The notes under the pieces were generated by a model, which saw only the letters and a list, made by a program, of their open reading frames with translations, had not been told where the DNA came from and searched no databases. This document shows, piece after piece, positions 1 to 12,600 of a stretch of 64,000 bases of DNA. The stretch covers positions 12,162,071 to 12,226,070 of the forward strand of contig OZ024892.1 of NCBI GenBank assembly GCA_964017195.1, in the 5' to 3' direction. The stretch's first letter is position 1. Each line of letters starts with the position of its first letter. The translations under genes were made by a program, and so were the position numbers. This DNA comes from Siderastrea radians. Taxonomy: Eukaryota > Cnidaria > Anthozoa > Scleractinia > Rhizangiidae.

Positions 1-2440
1 TGTAAATGCCTCTTTCAACATCAAAGAGTTAATATTTTTTTGCGAAATTCAGTCAAACGTTAACATTTTCGCGGTGTTCACGACATATTTTCCTGGCTAT
101 ATTTTCATTTGAAAATCGGCAAAGAATTGCGCTATTCAGTTGCTCTTTGTTTTACTGACAGAAATCCAAGAAATACGATATGTTACAAGTTTGATTTTTA
201 AAGTAATGACAACTGAGAAGAGATTTTGTCCCCGGTGATGGCGGATGGCGTGAATTGTTGGGTTTGCAATGGGTGTTAATGTGAATATCACGTCTTGAAG
301 ATTTTGCCTATAAAACTCTGGGGAACTGTTTGTTAATTTTATAATACTGATATTTTCGACACTTATACTAGTACTGGTAAAACTTTCAGTGGTCTTTGTC
401 AACATTTTCACAAATAAATACATGAAAATAATAATAAAGACAAAAGGCGATAACAATTGTTAGACGGAGTTGTAAGTGTCATATTTGAAACCAATTTAGT
501 TGTTTATCAGACGTCTACAGAAAAACGGATTTCCAGGACGCCAAATTGGAAAAATGTCTAAAGCGGATGTTAAAATGATAAATTTTCCTGCATGGAAAAA
601 TAAACAAAAACGTTGACTGGACAGCTATAATGGTACCCGGAAGTGCAAGCGGGTGATTTTGAGCTTTTTAATATAGCGAGACTCAATACGTTTAGATTTC
701 ACATCCGGCTCCACCTGCACTCTTGAACTATCCAAGTGCCAGCTGAAACAATATAGCAAGGGAGGATCCAGGATTTGTTAAGTAGGAAGGGAGGGTTGTA
801 AGTTCGAGATACAAAGGTATGACTGCTAATGTTCTCTAGGGGCAAGCGACAAGAAAATTTTGAAAGCATGAAGTATAAAATAAGGAATTTCCTTCAGATT
901 GAACTTGTCAAATGGTTCGATCCGCTTAATTTCTGCCAATTATTTACTTCTGCGAAGCCGGGAAAAGGCGGTCTTGCAGGGCTCTCGAGTGCATTTTCAA
1001 GTGCGATCATACGTGTAATAGCTTAGCAGCACGTTACACAGTGGTCGCCTGATACAGCCAAGCCTCAGGCCCTGTACATGTGAAACTTCGTTCAGCAGTG
1101 ACCGGCAAATTTCAACGTAACAAGTGTGGGAATTACAATTTTTGACTGACAGACTTGGCCTTATTACAGACTTGGCCTTATTTTTACGTACGTTATAACC
1201 AGTTAGACCCGATGAGTTGATTTCCGCTTTGGTATAAATCACAAAATTTGTCATAAAAATTGTCAGCTTCTTCGTAGCAGAGTCGAAATTCAGTCTTGTT
1301 TATGAATAACAACGCATCGTTTTTTTAACCAGTGTTTTATGTGTGATTTTTTCGGTTCACCCGACATATACATAGACAGCACTACGAAAAGGACTTGATT
1401 TTTTTAAGTTTGGCCGTTCAATGTGTTTGAAAAATTTTGTTTAACGGAATGAGCTATTCGTTCATAATGGGTGCATAATTTAACATTTATCACCCATGGC
1501 ACGACCAATGTTCCTGACATTTTTTGGTAAACAAATCATTGTTGAACTGTGTTATCAGCCTCTGGCGAATAGAAATTAAATTATCTTTGAGGAAGAGCTT
1601 ATGCTATTAAAGCTACTAAAGATTCTCGAACAGTTACGTAGAATAGTGGCCGAAACATTTTCATCTAGACTAATCTGCTAAATCCAATATGCTTTACATC
1701 AGGGGTGAACTTAAGAGAAACTTATCCCTCAATTGTGTCCAAGAATTCTCTTCATCAAGCCTGTTCGCGGGCCAAAATTATCCCTCACTTACAAGATATA
1801 CTTACAATCCAGCCCAGTAGCAACTATGGCGGTAGTATGTAAAATAGAAATAACTGGATCGCTAAATACCACGGGAACCTGCGATATTTCACTCGACTAG
1901 CAAACGGTTCACTCACATTTCAGTTGATTTCAGCCACGTTGGAACATCTCTGGCCATGGCCCATTTTCCCTAAACCTGTTTGAATATTCTATTCTCATTC
2001 AACGTTGCATCTTGTCTGTGAGCTACATTTAAAAGAGTCAGAACGTTTATGTATCTAGCTTCTTTACGTCATTCCAATAAACACAGCGAACAAAGAAACC
2101 GCCCGATCCCGGCTAGAAACTTCCACGAAACATCAAGAATGAGAACTCGCGTGTCAGACAAAAGAGAACACTTGACAGTTTTCTCTTTTTCATAATGATA
2201 GGCTTTCAATATCCGCGATACTTACGTATCGGATCACGCACTCGCGGATAGATGACAGAGATGTCTGTCTCTCTGTTTGTCTGTCTGATGCTTCAACAAA
2301 GAAATACATTATCGTTCTAGAAATAAATACAGCGCTGTTTCACTTTTCAAGGCAGCTCTAGGCAGCAGCTCCTAACGATAACTTTTTAAAAGCGAAATGC
2401 AAGCCGGTGGCATGAATCGGGAGAACGTTCCACGCTCTTA
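1..2440. other. No gene seen
   Basis: AT-rich non-coding DNA. Open frames are short and lack splice-linked partners or family motifs. A 23-bp direct duplication (CAGACTTGGCCTTATT) occurs near 1150-1185. Confidence 0.6.
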
Positions 2441-2494
2441 CCCCACCCCACCCCACCCCCCCCCCCCCACCCCACCCCACCCCCCCCCCCCACC
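2441..2494. repeat. C/A low-complexity tract
   Basis: CCCCACCCCACC-type repeats with C runs. The open frames across it are artefacts of composition. Confidence 0.9.
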
Positions 2495-2803
2495 TAGGTT
2501 TTCAGCGCAGCTCTTGAATGACATCGCTTTAGAGTGGATCCTCTCAATTTGGCGACCAACGGCAGGCAAAGAAAAATCTGGGTCTTTCATAATAAGGAAA
2601 ATGACCGCATTGAACTTTTCAACAGCCAAATAAAGCGGCCGTATTGATACAGTGACCACTGCGGTTAGTGGTATTTTGAACGGGATAACCATTAGGCGAA
2701 TTCCCACTGAATCTTTACTATCAAACCATATTTTTTTAGCCCCCGCCACGAAGAAGATTTTCATCGCGAACAAAAACAATCAGCCACCTACTTCCATCTT
2801 TAA

Positions 2804-3014
2804 TTAAACCCTTTAATTAAGCCCAACAGTGATAAGCACCTTATTCCTCCTTATGTTATCGCTTCTTGATTAAACATACAGGTTTTAAGAATAAAGGCAA
2901 TGATCACAGAAGATAAAATTTCTTGATGTTAAGCAAATTCTCCCAACTTGTACCATGTGAAATATGTGGAGAACAGTGAGGAGAACATTCATGTTGACAT
3001 ATTATAGGGTTTGA
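2804..3014. mobile_element. MITE, TTAACCCTTTAAGCCC family (copy 1)
   Basis: It begins TTAAACCCTTTAATTAAGCC, contains ATAAAGGCAATGATCACA and AAATTCTCCCAACTTGTACC, and ends ATAGGGTTT. Other copies are at 4327-4545, 17322-17500, 46828-47027 and 50008-50189. Confidence 0.7.
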
Positions 3015-3335
3015 ATCTAGCCGTATCTATTGTATCAGGGTCAGTTTACGGTTTAAGGGTCTCTATATTTCCAAATTTTCTTGTTGATCCCAAGCAATTA
3101 TCAAGTTAGCTTTTTGGCGCCTACCACGTAGGCAGCGGGTTACATTTTCCCGGTTTCTAACGCAGTGTATTCTAATGTTGTAAAGAAAACTGGCAAACGG
3201 CCATTCTTGATGGAGACAAAAGCCAGGGAAAACGTAAAGAGAAAAACCTCTTATTGCATATTGAAGTGTTTTTCGCGCGCTCTGATTGGCTACTCAAACT
3301 CGGGATAGTAAAGAATTTTTGGACGAAGTTGAGCA

Positions 3336-3424
3336 AAATATCGTGATTTGTCGGGAGCAAGCAGATCAATTATTTACCGATGGCAAATAATTGATCTGCG
3401 AGACACTGACAAATCACGATATTT
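3336..3424. repeat. Near-perfect two-stem hairpin
   Basis: AAATATCGTGATTTGTC and, inside it, GCAGATCAATTATTT pair perfectly with AAATAATTGATCTGC and GACAAATCACGATATTT. The loop is 9 bp and there is an 8-nt symmetric bulge. Probably the centre of a foldback element. Confidence 0.8.
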
Positions 3425-4326
3425 CGCGAAATCGAGTTTAATAATTATCTTATCATTCAACAAGAAACTTGCGTGTACATTCGCCATTCTTTTTCCTGGC
3501 TACGGCGTAGAACTTTCTTAGAACAGCTGCAAGTTTAACTTTCGACATAAGAGGCTCCTTTTCGTCGACTTTTCTCTCTTCTAAATATTGTCGAAATACG
3601 TTTACAGCAGCCTTAGTTGCTTCCTTGGTGTTATCGCTGTTTCTTGTTCAATTAGACAATTAACATCACTCTGTGTTAACTCTGGAAATCTTGCCGCCAT
3701 GGTGGAGTTTCAAACGTGGACTGAACAGGTGACACAACGGCGCATGAGCAGAATTATTCGCAGCAAAACAACTTTGCATCGTAATGCGCATGAGCAGACA
3801 ATTATCCGTAGGCAGTTATTTGCAGTGACGTAATGGTCTCTTGGCCAATTAAAACGCCGGATAAAACAACATGAATGAAAACATCTGTTATTCACCTCCC
3901 AGCATTGTTAAACTTCCGAAATACAACTGCTTCTTCACAAGACTGGGATTGTTACAAACGTATTTTTTGTTAGCAAATTTTCAGTGATTAATTTAAAATC
4001 GCTGCCGATGTTTTGAAGCTTTCGCTTTTTTGTAGAAAACGCCGCGAAAATGGACACCGCCGTTCTAAATCAGGAGTCCCAATCACAGCCTCGTTGGGAG
4101 GCACCACTGTATAGGTATTGTGAGGGAGTACCCGCCCGAGGGGGGAGGGGACCCATTCATGCCAAAAGTTTACGGTTGGGGGGATAATCAACACGCTTTT
4201 CCACCGTGAGTAGACAATGACGGTTAACCTTATTGTATAGAAGCCGTCAACAGAACAATATCTCTGCGAAGGGTAGATCATTTTGTACTACACTGCCCAT
4301 AGATAAAGGAAGAAAAGGTTTTACTC

Positions 4327-4545
4327 TTAACCCTTTAAGCCCTGATATAAAAATCCATATTCTCCTCACTGTTGTCCATATATTTCTTATGGAACTAGTA
4401 AGGAGAATTTGTCTAAATATCAAGACATCTATCCATCTATACTTGGTGATCACTCTCTTTATTCTCATCACTTGAATGTTTCAACAAGTAGTGATAACGT
4501 AAGGAGAAATTTCATTTTCGTCACTACGAAGGCTTAAAGGATTAA
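4327..4545. mobile_element. MITE, TTAACCCTTTAAGCCC family (copy 2)
   Basis: It starts TTAACCCTTTAAGCCCTG and ends GGCTTAAAGGATTAA. The interior has GTAAGGAGAATTTGTCTAAA and is about 80% alike to the copy at 46828-47027 by eye. Confidence 0.75.
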
Positions 4546-4938
4546 GTAAGCCCCAGTTGTGACCAACTTCCAACTTCTCTTGACTCTCCTAATACTCAAT
4601 ACATGATCTTTGAGAATTTCAGGTTGTAATAAGCTAGAAAGACACGTATTTTAGTTTCGTCTGTTTTGTGTGAAACATGGTGTAAATTTAACAATTTTTC
4701 TCATTTCCCGAATTTCGCTCGGAAAAGTTTACTAAGCTTAGGTTTTACCTCGATCAGTCACGTCGCCTCAAAGAAATATCCACATATGGTTACAGTCCGA
4801 ATTGAATGTTTTCCCAGGTTCTTTAGAATCGAAGTTGCCTTGCATGTTGACAAAAAGGACCGCTCGATAGTTCAGCCCTTCCTTCCATGCTGAGGCTTTG
4901 ATATTGTGAACCCGTTTTTCAAGTGTTCATTGCTACTT

Positions 4939-5089
4939 GCCCTTGTTGTTCAAAGGACGGATAACTTTATCCACCGAGTAAACAGCTATCCAGTGAATAA
5001 AATGTACTCCAAACAAAACTCATCTTATCCACTGGATAGTGATTTATCCAGCGGATAAAGCTATCCAGTCTTTGAACAACTGGGGCCAG
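4939..5089. mobile_element. MITE, GGCCCCAGTTG family
   Basis: The arms are inverted copies of (G)CCC-(A/T)GTTGTTCAAAG, and the interior repeats TTATCCACTGGATA-like palindromes. A related copy lies near 33.8 kb. No coding capacity. Confidence 0.7.
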
Positions 5090-6766
5090 GTCGTGAACCT
5101 GAAAAGCGCTGGAGTCGATCAACGCTCGTTGACTGCAAGTTTATAGTTTAAAATGTGTTCGTGTTCTTTCAATCATGGATGAAATTCGAAATTCTTTTTT
5201 TACTATTCGCTACTATGGATCTCGTTAATGTATAATGCTGCTGATTAAGTGCTGTAAACTTTGTCGTAATCCTGTCTAGTCACAGTGGAAAACAAACATT
5301 GCACAAGTTTCCCAAACTCATGATTAAAACTCACAAAGTCTTAAGCCACCATGCAGTTAAACTTCGAACCAAAAAATGCGGTGCTTACCTTTGACACTGA
5401 TATGTGGACGACACCCGTGACTGAAACTAGCTGTTGAGGAGTCCTTGGTCGAACGTGTTGTCTAATTTTTTCCCTTATTTTTTTTTTCAGATGAAATCTA
5501 AGAAAGGTTGTCAACTTTGTACTTTGCTCTAAGCTGCTTTAGAATTGGTGGGGTGTTCGCAAGCTCAGTGGCAATCGAGAGCAAAGGCCCCTTACATATG
5601 ACAAATGTGACTACCTTCTCAAGGCACAAGGCAAAACACAGGCAAAACACAAGACAACTAAATGGGTCCTGTTTTTATGGAAATTTTTTCAAGTACCAGG
5701 AGCTCGTGATGCAACCGTTTCAATCATAGTTATTAATAGGCTTATACAAAATCGCTAGCGAATGTCAGAAATAAGCTCGAATAAATGTCCATGAGTGGTC
5801 ACGTGATAAAAACACCTAAAAAGTGAAAAGCGTGGAAAACAAAAAGCTGCTGGTTTATTTAACATAAAAAAAAAACTTTTTCCTCCCTTCTAAAACGAGT
5901 GATAATTTCCTTAAATCCCGCCGAAATAAGCGGCTTATTTCTTTAACTCCTGATTCATCTCATTGGAAAGTAACAAAAAAGCTCTCATTTGAATGGATAC
6001 TCTTTAGGATCTTAGCCACAGACACAACAGTTATAGAAACAACCTTGTACAGAGTAATAAACAGTACCACAGTTAGGAAAGTACTGCTCAGTAGTTTTCA
6101 TTACAATGGACACGTACACTTTAAGAATTCATCCACCGGCAGACTTAAACTTCAGAACCATCTTGTGTAACGACAATAAACAACTCCACAGGAGAGTACA
6201 CTGCATGCGCATTAGCCTTCCAGAATTTGCATGGTCACAATTTAGGATTTGATCCCCAGACTCAAATATTAGAACCAGCGATTACCGTAGAACCCAAGAT
6301 TTGACTGGACTCAAAAATACGTTTTGACTGTTGAATGTGTTTACTGGCTTTAAGTAACAATGACCCTCTGATGAGTAAAGGGCGCGCACTCGAACAACTC
6401 CCTAAGCTTTCAACGGACAAAACAGATATACCTCTTTAAGGCGAACACCTCTCCAAAGTAGAGACACGTGGCATGTTAATAAATTTCATTTACCTCTCTG
6501 ATACGGACATCAGTCACGTGGAAAACTTTTCACGTGGAATTGGTTGTTAGTTATTTCCCTCTAAAACAGACAGCATCCTAAGGCAAAAACCTTTCTGAGA
6601 CGGATATGAAGTGTTTGTCTCTCTCGCACTTTAGCCCTTACTCTACTTCCCTTAAAAACGGACACGTACACCATTCTTGGACGGAAATGAGTCGGATTCA
6701 GTCCGTGCGGTTCTTCAGATCTTTACGTAGGAGACCTTCTGCTAAGACCGATACCTCAATCCCGGG
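5090..6766. other. No gene seen
   Basis: Unique-looking non-coding sequence with no motif that I recognise, apart from short duplications such as GGCAAAACACA twice at about 5629-5650. Confidence 0.6.
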
Positions 6767-6960
6767 GGGTACTGCTCAGTATTTTTGGTGCGTAAGGGGG
6801 GGGGGGCGTCCGGTTTTCCAAACCCGAATATGTAATTTTTTCAATGCAGTTTTCTTACCGTTACCTCTAAAATCCGCACTCATTTTCAGACATTCAGTCC
6901 AAAGTAGTTAAAATCCATACCCATTTTCAGACCATGCAAAACGGCTCAAAAACAGTACCC
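6767..6960. repeat. Decayed copy of the CCCGGGGGGTACTC foldback family
   Basis: It starts CCCGGGGGGTACTGCTC and ends with sequence reading AGTACCCCTGAGG, with a G run and internal repeats of ATCC(G/A)(C/T)AC-CATTTTCAGAC. No protein. Confidence 0.55.
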
Positions 6961-7384
6961 CTGAGGGCGACACATACCTTTATAGCTTATGCAAGGAATT
7001 ATCCCACCGGATCTCAATTTACTCAATTTACAAGAGTATAGGCAAGAAGCTGCCCGGGTGTGTCCGTCGTAGAGTGGGTCAACCGAATTTATTTGTGATG
7101 AGGAACGTAAAATAATGAAGATACTATTAAAACTACAGCAAGCACGTGCGTAGCGAATTCTCAGATATTGGCTTCAAGAAAGAAATAGCGTGATGTTCAA
7201 AATGGTATCTGGCAAAGAACCATATCATCTTAAAATAGCGTGACTAAATGTCATAATATCGGCCGCGTAGCAAAAATTGGCGCCGGGAAGTCTCAGCATT
7301 AAAAACAACCAGCTTATATCTCTTGACGTATTAGGTTTTAAATGGAAATCTATTGTCCCTTTCACCTTTTCACGGGAGTCAGAT

Positions 7385-7520
7385 CACGATTCATGCAATG
7401 TCGTTCCAACTTTTGAGTCCGTGGATAAGATGATATCCTTTAGTGTAACCATTCTCATCAAAGATATCTTAAATATCTTAAAGCAGTACTTCCCTGTGGT
7501 GCAGTTAGTTTTCCATTTAT
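7385..7520. repeat. Solo unit of the ~107-bp repeat
   Basis: ACTTTTGAGTCCGTGGAT, TAGTGTAACCATTCTCAT and AGCAGTACTTCCCTGTGGTG match, in order, the tandem units at 60.8-61.2 kb. Confidence 0.7.
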
Positions 7521-7599
7521 ACAAACGTCAATTTGGAATTTTTTTCAGTTTCGAATTTGACCGCGCAATAGGGGTTAAAGGGTTAATTGGTGGTTGACA

Positions 7600-9540
7600 A
7601 GGAAATTATTTAATCCGCTTGTTTTGATATTTTTTAACTTTGAAATCCGTACCGCAGGTCGTAGGAGTGAATGTATCTTATCAAAACGATACCTGTTTAC
7701 ATGTAACACAGATCGGATCTCTAATGATCTCTAAAGTGGTAGCTGAAAATCAATCCCAGACTAGCATGTCAGAAATGGCTGATCAGTCTCGGCTTCTAGT
7801 CAGTTGTGATCGTTACAAAGTATATTATGAGATAACTTTCATGCGCAGTCACGAAAAAAAGTCAAGAAAAAGTCAAGGAAAAAAAAGGTAGAAAAAAACG
7901 CCAAGAAAACGTTAAGAAAGAACGTCGTTAAGAAACGTCCTTTAAAAGAGTCCATTGGCGTTATTTTAACATACTTCGAGTTTTTTCCCAGCAGCTGAAT
8001 GCGTAGCAAGGTGTTCATTTTCAAAAAGATTGCAAGGAAACTTCACCATGCAGTCTTACGCTCTCCTTCTTCATGAACCCCAGGAAAAGGCCATTTCAAG
8101 TTGCTACTTCGCGGAGCACGACAAACTGTATTATATAGAGCACGTGCGGAGCTATTGTTTTGATAACCAAACCTTTTGTTGATCGACGATCTCTTTGCCG
8201 TCGCTGGCCGGCTGCTTGGTAAGGCCATAGGTCGAAAGATACAATACCAGAATTTGAAAAAAAAAATAATAATAACTCCCCAATAGTCCACTTTGGAGGT
8301 CACCAAAACCGCTGGATAAAAATGCAAAAAATGCATTTGTACAGGGATAGTCTTAATCTGAAGTAAAATATTCACGAAAACCAGTATAGAGAGAAGATGA
8401 ATTGTCACAACTTTATGTATCGTTTTATTTTAGGATTCAGCACTTTCCCGCTGGTCTTTGTGCAAATTTTACTTCAAATTGATACTAACTTTTGTATTTT
8501 TGTTCAGAGGTCTTGGTAAACTCGAAACTGTACTATTGTATTAGTATCCCAGACCACTGAAGAAAATGTCTTATATTGTCTTTAAAAAATGCACCTATGT
8601 TATGGAGTTCACACCTGATATCACAGGTCTACCATGGTGGGCTGTAACTTAAGCCGAAATTTAGGCCTTTTAAAACTGACCAAAATGATATAGAATCTCA
8701 TCACAGTGCTACCATGTTGTTTTGCGTTGTTTTTGGTGATGCAAGGCTCGTGAAAGCCATGTAAATTCAAAATAACGGTCGGACAGAGAAAGAGAACTTT
8801 CCATTATAAATGCACAGCCCACCAAACTAATAGAGGATGGTGGGCCTGCGCTGATATGCTATGGAGTTCGTTGGCTCACAGATTTTACGGAGTAAATTTC
8901 CATTTATGTAAACATGGTAAAGTTTCATAGTTTGTGTCAAATTACTTACTTCAACGGAAATCGGACAAAGGTAAATAAACAAAAAAAGAATGAACCATTT
9001 TCAGTTCTAATTAATCACATTGAGTGTCCATACTCTTGATTTAACAGCCATCTTATTTGAAACCGAAATTAGGGAAATTACCGAAAATTAGCAAGCCACC
9101 AGCGGTAAAAGCTGAAAACAAGAAGCAACCATTTTTTCCCGTCCTATGGAAAAACACAAAAAAAAATCGCCAATTCCGATCCTGAGGACTGATATAGAGA
9201 ACGTGGGCAAGGAAGTTGAATTTTCTTTGCAATTCTAGCTACAGTTTTGCCATAAAATTTCTCACACGTTGAATCCAGATTCTCTCGAGCCGAGGTACTT
9301 CTGGGCTACAAAATGGTCATTTTAAAATAACTTGAGTCCAACATTCCTCCCAGGAAGTCTTGATATTTAAGTTATGATCTTTTGACCAAAAACTATCTAG
9401 ATTCCTCATGACAAAATTCGAAACGAACCTTTTTCCTATGTTCCTTTAAAATAAATGATATACAATTTTATTGTTATTATTGAAATTCGCCTATTTTTGC
9501 CTCTCAAACCATTATCAATAAAGCTATGACCGGTTTTAGT
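7600..9540. other. No gene seen
   Basis: A minus-strand frame at 8043-8408 (121 codons) has no recognisable domain or neighbouring exon. A lysine-rich AAAAAGTCAAG stretch at 7850-7920 is low complexity. Confidence 0.55.
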
Positions 9541-9544
9541 TTAG

Positions 9545-9686
9545 CCTGTTCCAGGCTCCGAGATAGTGGGGAAAGCGTGAATTGAGAAAAAGAGCAGCCC
9601 CCATTTTTTCAGATCCCGCGCGTTTTATTTTCGCGTTCCCTTTCTAATTTTCATGCCGCCCCAACTATCTGAGAGCCTGGAACAGG
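9545..9686. mobile_element. 142-bp MITE between TTAG repeats
   Basis: The ends are CCTGTTCCAGGCTC in inverted orientation. TTAG flanks both sides (9541-9544 and 9687-9690). Confidence 0.75.
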
Positions 9687-9690
9687 TTAG

Positions 9691-12600
9691 TTTTAGTTAA
9701 AACACTGACAGCAATCTGAGTAATGTCTATTTGAATTGAGTTGCTTAAAATCACTGAGCAAAAGCTGACCGCTTTTAAATCACAGGACGGAAGCAATTCG
9801 CCGTTTTTTCTATTAAAGGCCACGAACTTTATCTAGTTTTCGCGAACACAGTGGTGACGCAGTGTTTCTAAGGGACCTTGCACGATGTCGAATAATTTCC
9901 TTTAAATTTAAGAATCCAAGATGCACGTGACAAAATAATAATAAATTCAAATAAATAGATATATGATCAAATCTAAAAAATGAAGCCTTGTCTGGAAGTA
10001 TGTAATCGCTTCAGTCTGCAAATTCGTTCCGTAAATTTTGACAGGGTTTCGTAGACAAATAAGTTAGATCACAGTTGCCCTATGGAGGGACTGAGCTGTA
10101 TGATATAAGACTCGTACGCATAAATTTATTACACTAACCTTTGGCAGTGACCGTCTTCTAGGACAGGCATAGGAACCATTTTGACAGATCGGTCTGTTGT
10201 TATACGGCGAAGTTAGAGGAGAATCAAAGCAAGATAAGCCAATAGTAGACATTGAGATCGCTGCTCTCTAATGGAGTTGATCTTGAAATCTAAAACATTC
10301 GCGAAGATATTGCCTGAAAATCCAGCCTCGAAAGCGGCCCATAAGAGTGCACGAATGAATTCACTAAATCTTCTTGTTCCTTTCCGAAAGCTTGATTGAT
10401 CGAGTAGAACTGTTACAGCTCGTTTAAGCAAAGTTCAGGGACTTTGCGGTCTTGACGAGTTCTTCCCTACGATGAAACGAAAGACGAAATGTGATTTTTC
10501 GGCTTGAGTTCAAGGCGAAATTGACCCCTTTTAAGACTTTTATACACATCTGGGTGAAAGTAATAAATTATTTCGGGTAGAGTTACGAATATTGGAAACC
10601 CTTTAATATATTGACCTCTTGAATAATATGCCCGTAAGAGTTATTTTTGTCTTGTGCGTGCATTAATAAAGTAACTATTCTGATGTAAGCACGGAACTAA
10701 TCTTAACAGGACTTTCGAGTTTCCCTTCAGAGGAAAAAGTTCATGCGAGGGAAAAAGGAATCTTGAATGGCCAATTCAGTTAAATGTTAATTTTGTTTTC
10801 GCCAAGAACATAAGCGACGATAGAGTTCCATAAACCCGGCCGGCGGTGCGCCGAGGTACGGGGTTAAAAATAGAACAAAAAGGGAAATAGCGTTTGACCT
10901 TTGTGTTTGAGTGGTAATCGTGAGTCACAACAAAATGATGGCCTGTCACAACAGTTTATTCTGCTAAAGGCCAAACATCGTTTATTAAAAGAATTTCTTC
11001 ACATTCGGTCAATTGGTAAGCCAGCTGGTGAAATCTTGAAGAATCGATAAAAAACTAGAATTTCACTTTCAAAACAACTCTTTTCTACCGGTGACTTCAA
11101 AAACTCTGCGCCATGAAAAGGTACTAAAACTATTTTTGCTCTTCAGGCTTTCGCAAGGAATTGAGTTCCGTAATAAGCCGAATTTCAATTTAGATCTATA
11201 AGCTTTCTTTGACTTCAAGGAGAACAAGTTTGATGCTTCAATTATTTTGTTTAAATTTGAGGTAAATTCGTCGGCAATTTTCCGTAATTTTCTAAAAGAC
11301 AGTTTTGGCAAACATCTCCTATGTTGCATCCCACATGAGACGAAAAGACAAAAATTATTTCGATGCTCTCAAAAATTGAAGTAATCTTGTCACACAAATG
11401 CCACTTTTTAATAAATGCGGACTATAAATTCCCACCTATTTCACGCCAGTGGTATATAGCGTTTCTGCGGCAAACATCAGCTTTGCCAACACAGGGAGAG
11501 GCGTTGCTGACGTCATACTTGAGTGTGGGCTCTTGACAAAAGAATCGAAAATATACACGGAATCTATGAAAGTGATTGATTTCATACATGATTTTGTCAG
11601 TGTCTTCAATTTTTGGTTGTTACTCTCTTAGAAAACAGCTCCAGTAATAAAGTCGTCTAAAATGTAACATTTTGCATGCTTCATTATCATTTATAGACCT
11701 TTTTTTGAGTATTACATATCATTGTAATATCAGTTTGTTATTATAATTAGCAAACTTTATCAACAGAGAGAGAAAATCTCTCCAATTTTTAGAGTGGAAG
11801 ATTTTTTTTCAGCATTATCCTTAACTAATCAACAAAATTATCCAACCATCGAAGCTTACCTTTGAGTCCTTTAAGCTTGTACGATTTTGGCCAAATAATT
11901 ATAAACATCACAGCATTATTTTCGGAGTAACACCAGCGATAAACGAAGTACAATGAATTTTCGTGTAATGTTGTGACCAATTTCTGCCACAAGTGCATAA
12001 ACATTGTGTCCAGACGTGCAATGACGTCATATTGACGTCATAGTTTTAATTTAAAATCATTTCTTGAAATAATATTCATAAGAGTAGTCTCTTTTTCAAA
12101 TGCTTTTACTAATAGATACGCAAAACAGCCCTTCAGGCCAATTCTAAAAAGAGATATTGTTTACACTTTTGTTTAGATTATGTATTTTATCCGTGGGAGT
12201 AAAACATTCAACTTTTCACCCACGTTTTAATCGTTAATCATTCCCCTCGGATCTCGATTGAATGCAAAACTTTCCGTTTTGAAGATATTATATTGAATTA
12301 ATAATTTTGTATTTTGGGCGCTCAATATTTCCAAGATTAGAAATAGAAAATCACCGTTTTAAAAACTGAAAGATAACAACGCCAATTGCATCATGTATTT
12401 TCAACTTTTTTTATCGCCTTGACTTCATGGATAGAATAATGCTATGACTAAACTAGCGATTTTAAGGAAAATTGGGTTAAAAATAAGCATGACTCCTAAG
12501 TGCAGCCTTTAAAACTTCCTTAGCGGACAACGTGTAGTTATAAAATTGGAAATAAACTACATGGCTTAGATACAACATTTTTCAAAAATCCGCATCGCCA

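Noticed and set aside
2397..2779. Opposed open frames across the C/A tract
   Set aside because: Low-complexity Pro/His and Gly/Trp translations caused by the CCCCA run.
6368..6400. CTGATGAG as a hammerhead ribozyme core
   Set aside because: No GAAA box or pairing stem follows at the needed distance.
8043..8408. 121-codon minus-strand frame
   Set aside because: No recognisable motif, no neighbouring exon, and AT-rich surroundings typical of chance frames.
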